Shown: in pieces, positions 5,695-8,676 of the stretch
How positions within the stretch are numbered: position 1 is the first letter of the stretch
Layout: each line of letters begins with the position of its first letter
Assembly (NCBI GenBank): GCA_027488415.1
Contig: JAIYBS010000273.1
Coordinates: 1-8,676, forward strand
Length of the DNA stretch: 8,676 nt
Direction: 5' to 3'
DNA from: Planctomycetaceae bacterium
Lineage (GTDB): Bacteria > Planctomycetota > Phycisphaerae > Phycisphaerales > SM1A02
Made by a program: the position numbers and the translations under genes
The notes under the pieces: model-generated
Told to the model about the DNA's origin: nothing
Database searches by the model: none
The model's input: the letters and a program-made list of their open reading frames with translations, nothing else

Positions 5695-6716
5695 GCGCCC
5701 AGCAGCCGAGCGGGTTCCGCGCCGTCATGGCGGGCATGCTCGCGCCGCGACGCGCGGCGGTGCAGGCGATCGGGTTCGCGCTCGGGATCGCGCTCGTCGC
5801 GTGGGTCGTCAAGGGCGCGATCGAGGTGGCGCAGGATCCGTCGCGCGCGGGAATCCTCGAAAGCGTCTCGGCGGCGTGGCGAGACCGGCCCTGGCTGGTC
5901 GCGGGGCTCGGGATCACGACCGTCCTCAGCCTCGTGATCGACGGCGCGCTCTTCTGGCTCGTCCTCCTCCCGGTGAGGCGGCTCGGGTTCATGGAGATCC
6001 AGTGGCTCACCTGCGTGACGGCCACGAGCAACTTCTTCCCGGTGCGCCTGGGGATCCCGGTGCGGTACGCGTACGCGCTGCTCGCGAACCGGCTGACCTT
6101 CGTGCAGGCGACCGCGTGGTACGTGGCGCTGACGCTCGTGATCCTGGTGTCGCTCGCGTCGGTGGTCGCGGCCACCGCGCTGGTTCCCGTGCCGGGCCCG
6201 TCGTGGGCCGCGCTCGTGCTGCTCTCGCTCGCGGTGGGCGGCTTCGCGCTGCAGCGCGCGGCGGGGCTCGGCTTCGTGCGCGCGCGCATGGGCGAGTGGA
6301 CGCGGATGCTCACCACGCCGTCCACGTACTGGGCGGGCAGCGTGCTTCGCGTGATCGAGGTGCTCCTCTGGATCGTGCGCATGTGGTGCGCGGCCGAGAT
6401 CCTCGGGCTCGGCCTCTCGTTCGCGACGGTCACGGTGCTCGGCGTCGCGGCGATCGCGGTGATGCTCAACCCGTTCGGGCGGATCGGCTTCCGGGAGGCG
6501 GCCACGGTGCTCGTGGCGAACTGGATGGCCGGCGGCGGGATCGACGTCGCCCACGCGGACGGCGGCTTCAAGCAGCTCGCGATCCTCGAGAGCCTCGGCG
6601 AGATGTTCACGACGATCCCGCTCGGGATCGTGGCGATCCCCTTCCTCGTGGCGTGGTACCGCGCGCGGCGGCGCGAGGCCGCGGCGGGTCAGCCCTCGGC
6701 CGCGCCGGAGAACTGA
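5691..6716 (+). CDS. Polytopic membrane protein, LPG-synthase-TM/UPF0104-like
   Basis: This 341-residue protein has about seven or eight hydrophobic segments, roughly at 24-41, 68-93, 141-165, 171-190, 213-232, 240-262 and 305-322. Two motifs point to the lysylphosphatidylglycerol synthase transmembrane family (PF03706): N114-FFPVRLGIPVR-Y126, with the family's N..P.R.G...R pattern, and the late N260-PFGRIGFREA, like 'GGlGvREa'. The usual Glu after RLG is replaced by Ile-Pro. Family members flip or modify lipids, or act in polysaccharide and glycolipid pathways. No aminoacyl-transferase (MprF-like) domain is attached. The ATG overlaps the glycosyltransferase stop (ATGA), so the two are probably a coupled pair, one making and the other moving or using a lipid-linked sugar; this is inference. 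The frame is open upstream to 5436, but that part is an out-of-frame reading of the glycosyltransferase. The 3' end overlaps the opposing gene by 28 bp. Confidence 0.78.
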   Translation: MSAQQPSGFRAVMAGMLAPRRAAVQAIGFALGIALVAWVVKGAIEVAQDPSRAGILESVSAAWRDRPWLVAGLGITTVLSLVIDGALFWLVLLPVRRLGFMEIQWLTCVTATSNFFPVRLGIPVRYAYALLANRLTFVQATAWYVALTLVILVSLASVVAATALVPVPGPSWAALVLLSLAVGGFALQRAAGLGFVRARMGEWTRMLTTPSTYWAGSVLRVIEVLLWIVRMWCAAEILGLGLSFATVTVLGVAAIAVMLNPFGRIGFREAATVLVANWMAGGGIDVAHADGGFKQLAILESLGEMFTTIPLGIVAIPFLVAWYRARRREAAAGQPSAAPEN

Positions 6717-7963
6717 GCCCACGCGACGCGGCGGAGGCCGTCGTCGATCCGGAGCCACGCGAGGCGCATGCGCTCGGCGCGGCTGCCGAGCCACGGCGCG
6801 CGGCCGCTCGTGCGGTCGACGCGCCCGACGGCGGCGCGGACGTCCTCGAGCGAGGGCGCGGGGCGTTCCGAGGCGGCCGCGTGCGCGCGCGCGAGCCAGC
6901 CCGCGCAGGCCGCGTTCAGCGAGAGCGCCTGGAGGCCGTCGACCACCGGCCAGCCGTAGAAGCCGCTTCCCCACGCACGTCCCCCGAGGACGGTCGCGCG
7001 CATCCAGCGTACGAGGAGCTCCTCGCACTCCGCGCGGTCCGCGGATCCGGAGAGCGGCGCAACGCGGTCGACCGCGCCGAAGTCGGCGGACGGCCAGCGG
7101 TCGCCCATCGCGGGCATCGCGCCGCGACCGCGCGAGAACGCGCGGCTGCGCAGGAACTGGCCGACGGTCGCGCGGAGGCGGCCGAGTCGCGCGAGGTCGC
7201 CGATCTTCGGGTCCTCGAGGCGGAAGAACGACGCCTGGCGGAGCGTGGCGAGCTGCGCGCGGGTCGCGGGCGCGATCGGGTGCAGCGGCAGCTCGTCGGG
7301 CAGCGCGCCGACGAGCGTCTCGAGGAGCTCGCGCAGGCGCGCGCCGCGGACCTTCGCGAAGCTTGCGCCCGCGAGCTGCTGCCCGAGCCACGCGACGCCG
7401 TCGACGCGGAACGCGAAGGGCACGGCGGAATCCGAGAGCCAGCGGTCGAGTACGTCGGCCGCCGCGTCCGCCTCCTCCGGCGCGGCCTCGGTGCGCGCGT
7501 CGAGCAGCGTGCGCGAGGGCGCGAGCTCGTCGATCTCGCCGGCCATGCGCCGGAGCTCGCCGAGGTGCGAGGCGAGGCCGGGCCCGCGGTTCGCGAGGAC
7601 GCTCGCGCACGCGAAGCTGATGCCCACCTTCGCGCTGCGGGCGTCGGGGGCGAACGTGAACGGGAAGAGCTGGCACGCGACCGGCTTCGCCGCGAAGCCG
7701 TGCTCCGCGTGGATGCGGCACTTGCCGTCGGCCCGCAGGAACACGCAGCCGCCGTCCTCGCGCTGGCGCAGGTAGCGCCGGCCGCGGAACTCGACCGTCA
7801 CCTCGCCGAGCTCGCGCTCCCAGCCCTGCGCGCGGAGGCGCTCGAGGTCCCGCTCGCGCAGCTGCACGGTGAAGTCCCGGCAGCAGTCGCCGCAGCCGTG
7901 GCAGCCGTAGCGCTGCTCGCCGAGCGGCAGGACGGTCAGTGGGATGGAACGCGGAGCGGGCAT
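6689..7963 (-). CDS. YkgJ-type CxxCxxCC zinc/iron-chelating protein, long form
   Basis: This 424-residue protein has its recognisable domain in the first 120 residues: C21-x2-C24-x2-C27-C28, then GGC73 VFL, GKC82 RIH85 and KP94 VAC97 QLFPF. These are the ordered Cys/His ligands of the YkgJ family (PF03692), thought to bind zinc or an iron-sulfur cluster; cellular functions are mostly unproven. Typical members are about 100-250 residues long. Here about 300 further residues follow, predicted to be mostly helical and rich in Arg, Ala, Leu and Trp, with no motif I recognise. No signal peptide or membrane segment is seen, so it is probably cytoplasmic. The start lies 4 nt after the rdgB stop (TGACGGCATG), so translation is probably coupled; its own Shine-Dalgarno site is weak. 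The stop lies inside the opposing membrane-protein gene. Confidence 0.85.
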   Translation of the reverse strand: MPAPRSIPLTVLPLGEQRYGCHGCGDCCRDFTVQLRERDLERLRAQGWERELGEVTVEFRGRRYLRQREDGGCVFLRADGKCRIHAEHGFAAKPVACQLFPFTFAPDARSAKVGISFACASVLANRGPGLASHLGELRRMAGEIDELAPSRTLLDARTEAAPEEADAAADVLDRWLSDSAVPFAFRVDGVAWLGQQLAGASFAKVRGARLRELLETLVGALPDELPLHPIAPATRAQLATLRQASFFRLEDPKIGDLARLGRLRATVGQFLRSRAFSRGRGAMPAMGDRWPSADFGAVDRVAPLSGSADRAECEELLVRWMRATVLGGRAWGSGFYGWPVVDGLQALSLNAACAGWLARAHAAASERPAPSLEDVRAAVGRVDRTSGRAPWLGSRAERMRLAWLRIDDGLRRVAWAQFSGAAEG

Positions 7964-7967
7964 GCCG

Positions 7968-8588
7968 TCACCACGCGATCCGCTTGTGCTGGATCAGGTA
8001 GGCGAGGCGCCGCACCGCCCTGCCGCGGTGGCTGATCGCGTTCTTCTCCTCCGGCGGGAGCTCCGCGCTCGTCATGCCGCGGTCGGCGAGCCAGAGGTGC
8101 GGGTCGTAGCCGAACCCGTGCGCGCCGCGCGGCTCGTCGACGATGGACCCCTCGAACTCGCCGCGGGTCTCGACGACGACCGCGCCGTCCGGCGTCGCGA
8201 CGCACATCGTGCACACGAAGCGCGCGCGGCGCCTGTCCTCGGGCAGCCCCTTCACCGCGGCCACCAGCTTCGCGTTGTTGCGCGCGTCGCGCTCGGCACG
8301 GGACCCCTCGGCCCCTGCCCAGTACGCGCTGTGGACGCCGGGCGCGCCCTGCAGCGCGTCGACCTCGAGCCCGCTGTCGTCGGCGAGCACCGGCTCGCCG
8401 ATGGCGGCGGCGTAGTAGCGGGCCTTGATGCGCGCGTTCTCCTCGAAGGTCGCTCCGGGCTCGTCGGGCTCGGCGGGCACGGGCCGGCCGAGGTCGGCGA
8501 GCGACAGCACGGCGAAGCCCATCGGCGCGAGCACCGCGCGGATCTCGTCCACCTTGTGCGGGTTGCCGGTCGCGATCACGATCCGCAT
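7968..8588 (-). CDS. rdgB: RdgB/HAM1 non-canonical purine NTP pyrophosphatase (ITPase)
   Basis: This 206-residue enzyme hydrolyses dITP, ITP, XTP and dXTP to monophosphate and pyrophosphate, keeping deaminated purines out of DNA and RNA. All family signatures are present: T7-GNPHK12 at the N-terminus, GATFEENA.IKA (45-56), the metal and catalytic region LADDSGLEVDAL (68-79, D70/D71), GAPGVHSAYWAG, GFGYDP (158-163), and EEKNAISHRG (180-189) for base recognition. The length is normal for the family (about 195-210). The start is fixed by TG.PHK being at the very N-terminus and by an excellent Shine-Dalgarno site. It is a soluble cytoplasmic dimer in known relatives. It sits between an unrecognised upstream gene (15 nt) and the YkgJ-type gene (4 nt) in one minus-strand operon, with the promoter beyond the window. 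Confidence 0.96.
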   Translation of the reverse strand: MRIVIATGNPHKVDEIRAVLAPMGFAVLSLADLGRPVPAEPDEPGATFEENARIKARYYAAAIGEPVLADDSGLEVDALQGAPGVHSAYWAGAEGSRAERDARNNAKLVAAVKGLPEDRRRARFVCTMCVATPDGAVVVETRGEFEGSIVDEPRGAHGFGYDPHLWLADRGMTSAELPPEEKNAISHRGRAVRRLAYLIQHKRIAW

Positions 8589-8592
8589 GGAG

Positions 8593-8600
8593 TCCTCCTC
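8593..8600 (-). promoter_or_regulatory. Strong Shine-Dalgarno site of rdgB
   Basis: Read on the minus strand, GAGGAGGA stands 4 nt before the rdgB ATG, in the 15-nt gap after the preceding stop codon. It shows that the host uses classical Shine-Dalgarno initiation for internal operon genes. Confidence 0.8.
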
Positions 8601-8603
8601 GCG

Positions 8604-8676
8604 TCAGGTCTGCAGCACGCCGGTCCGGAACGGGGCGTCGACGGGCGCCTGGTACGCCACGCGCACGGCGGCGAGC
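8604..8676 (-). CDS. 3' end of an unrecognised gene (partial)
   Basis: On the minus strand one frame runs from the window edge for 23 codons to a TGA at 8606-8604. It ends AYQAPVDAPFRTGVLQT and is followed 15 nt later by rdgB with its Shine-Dalgarno site in the gap. G or C at every third position, the orientation and the spacing fit the tail of the previous operon gene. It does not look like the C-terminus of RNase PH, a frequent rdgB neighbour. The fragment is too short to assign. Confidence 0.5.
   Translation of the reverse strand, partial: LAAVRVAYQAPVDAPFRTGVLQT

Noticed and set aside
6670..6706. Imperfect hairpin near the convergent stops (GGCGCG..GCCG / CGGCCGCGCC)
   Set aside because: It needs a 2-nt bulge and a long loop, lacks a T-run on either side, and such stems are common in DNA this GC-rich; not called as a terminator.
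5574..7721. Very long minus-strand open frame (715 codons)
   Set aside because: It is a shadow of the glycosyltransferase, membrane-protein and YkgJ-type genes; its translation is Arg/Ala/Gly-rich low-complexity, as expected of stop-poor GC-rich DNA.
5801..8035. Plus-strand 744-codon open frame
   Set aside because: Arg/Ala-rich shadow across three real genes on both strands; no recognisable domain.

Overview
The window is very GC-rich, tightly packed bacterial DNA, with third codon positions almost all G or C. The best guess for the host is a planctomycete, possibly of the Phycisphaerae. This rests on two tandem pseudopilin-like genes, one with the N-terminus GFTLVELLVV...LLLPAL..AR and both with an H...GNVCF.D.H C-terminal motif of the kind expanded in that phylum, and on a FloA-type flotillin with two NfeD proteins. 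This is inference from protein style; no rRNA or other phylogenetic marker is present.

Layout, left to right. (1) Positions 2-1493, plus strand: the 3' end of one pseudopilin-like gene and a complete paralogue, closed by a strong intrinsic terminator (1517-1551). (2) Positions 1587-6716, plus strand: five closely spaced genes. They are a long NfeD membrane serine protease, a short NfeD protein, the flotillin-like FloA, a GT2 glycosyltransferase resembling dolichyl/polyprenyl-phosphate mannose synthases, and a polytopic membrane protein of the lysylphosphatidylglycerol-synthase-TM/UPF0104 type. Three of the joints are overlaps or gaps of about 25 nt or less. Almost the same 9-nt box, GGATAGC(C/A)T, lies 6-7 nt before the ATG of both the long nfeD and floA, which suggests promoters that make leaderless or nearly leaderless mRNAs. 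(3) Positions 6689-8676, minus strand: the tail of an unrecognised gene, then rdgB (ITP/XTP pyrophosphatase), then a long YkgJ-type CxxCxxCC protein. The last of these runs head-on into the membrane-protein gene and overlaps its 3' end by 28 bp.

How they may work together. The NfeD-NfeD-FloA set matches the known bacterial membrane-microdomain module (compare yqeZ-floA of Bacillus): FloA scaffolds domains, NfeD OB-fold proteins partner with it, and the long NfeD adds a ClpP-like Ser-Lys protease. The attached glycosyltransferase and integral membrane protein are translationally coupled to each other and look like a lipid-linked sugar or lipid-modifying pair. Their joining to the flotillin operon is the most interesting arrangement here, although the functional link is only inferred. 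No tRNA, rRNA, CRISPR array, insertion sequence or phage gene was seen, and no gene-free stretch exceeds 100 bases.
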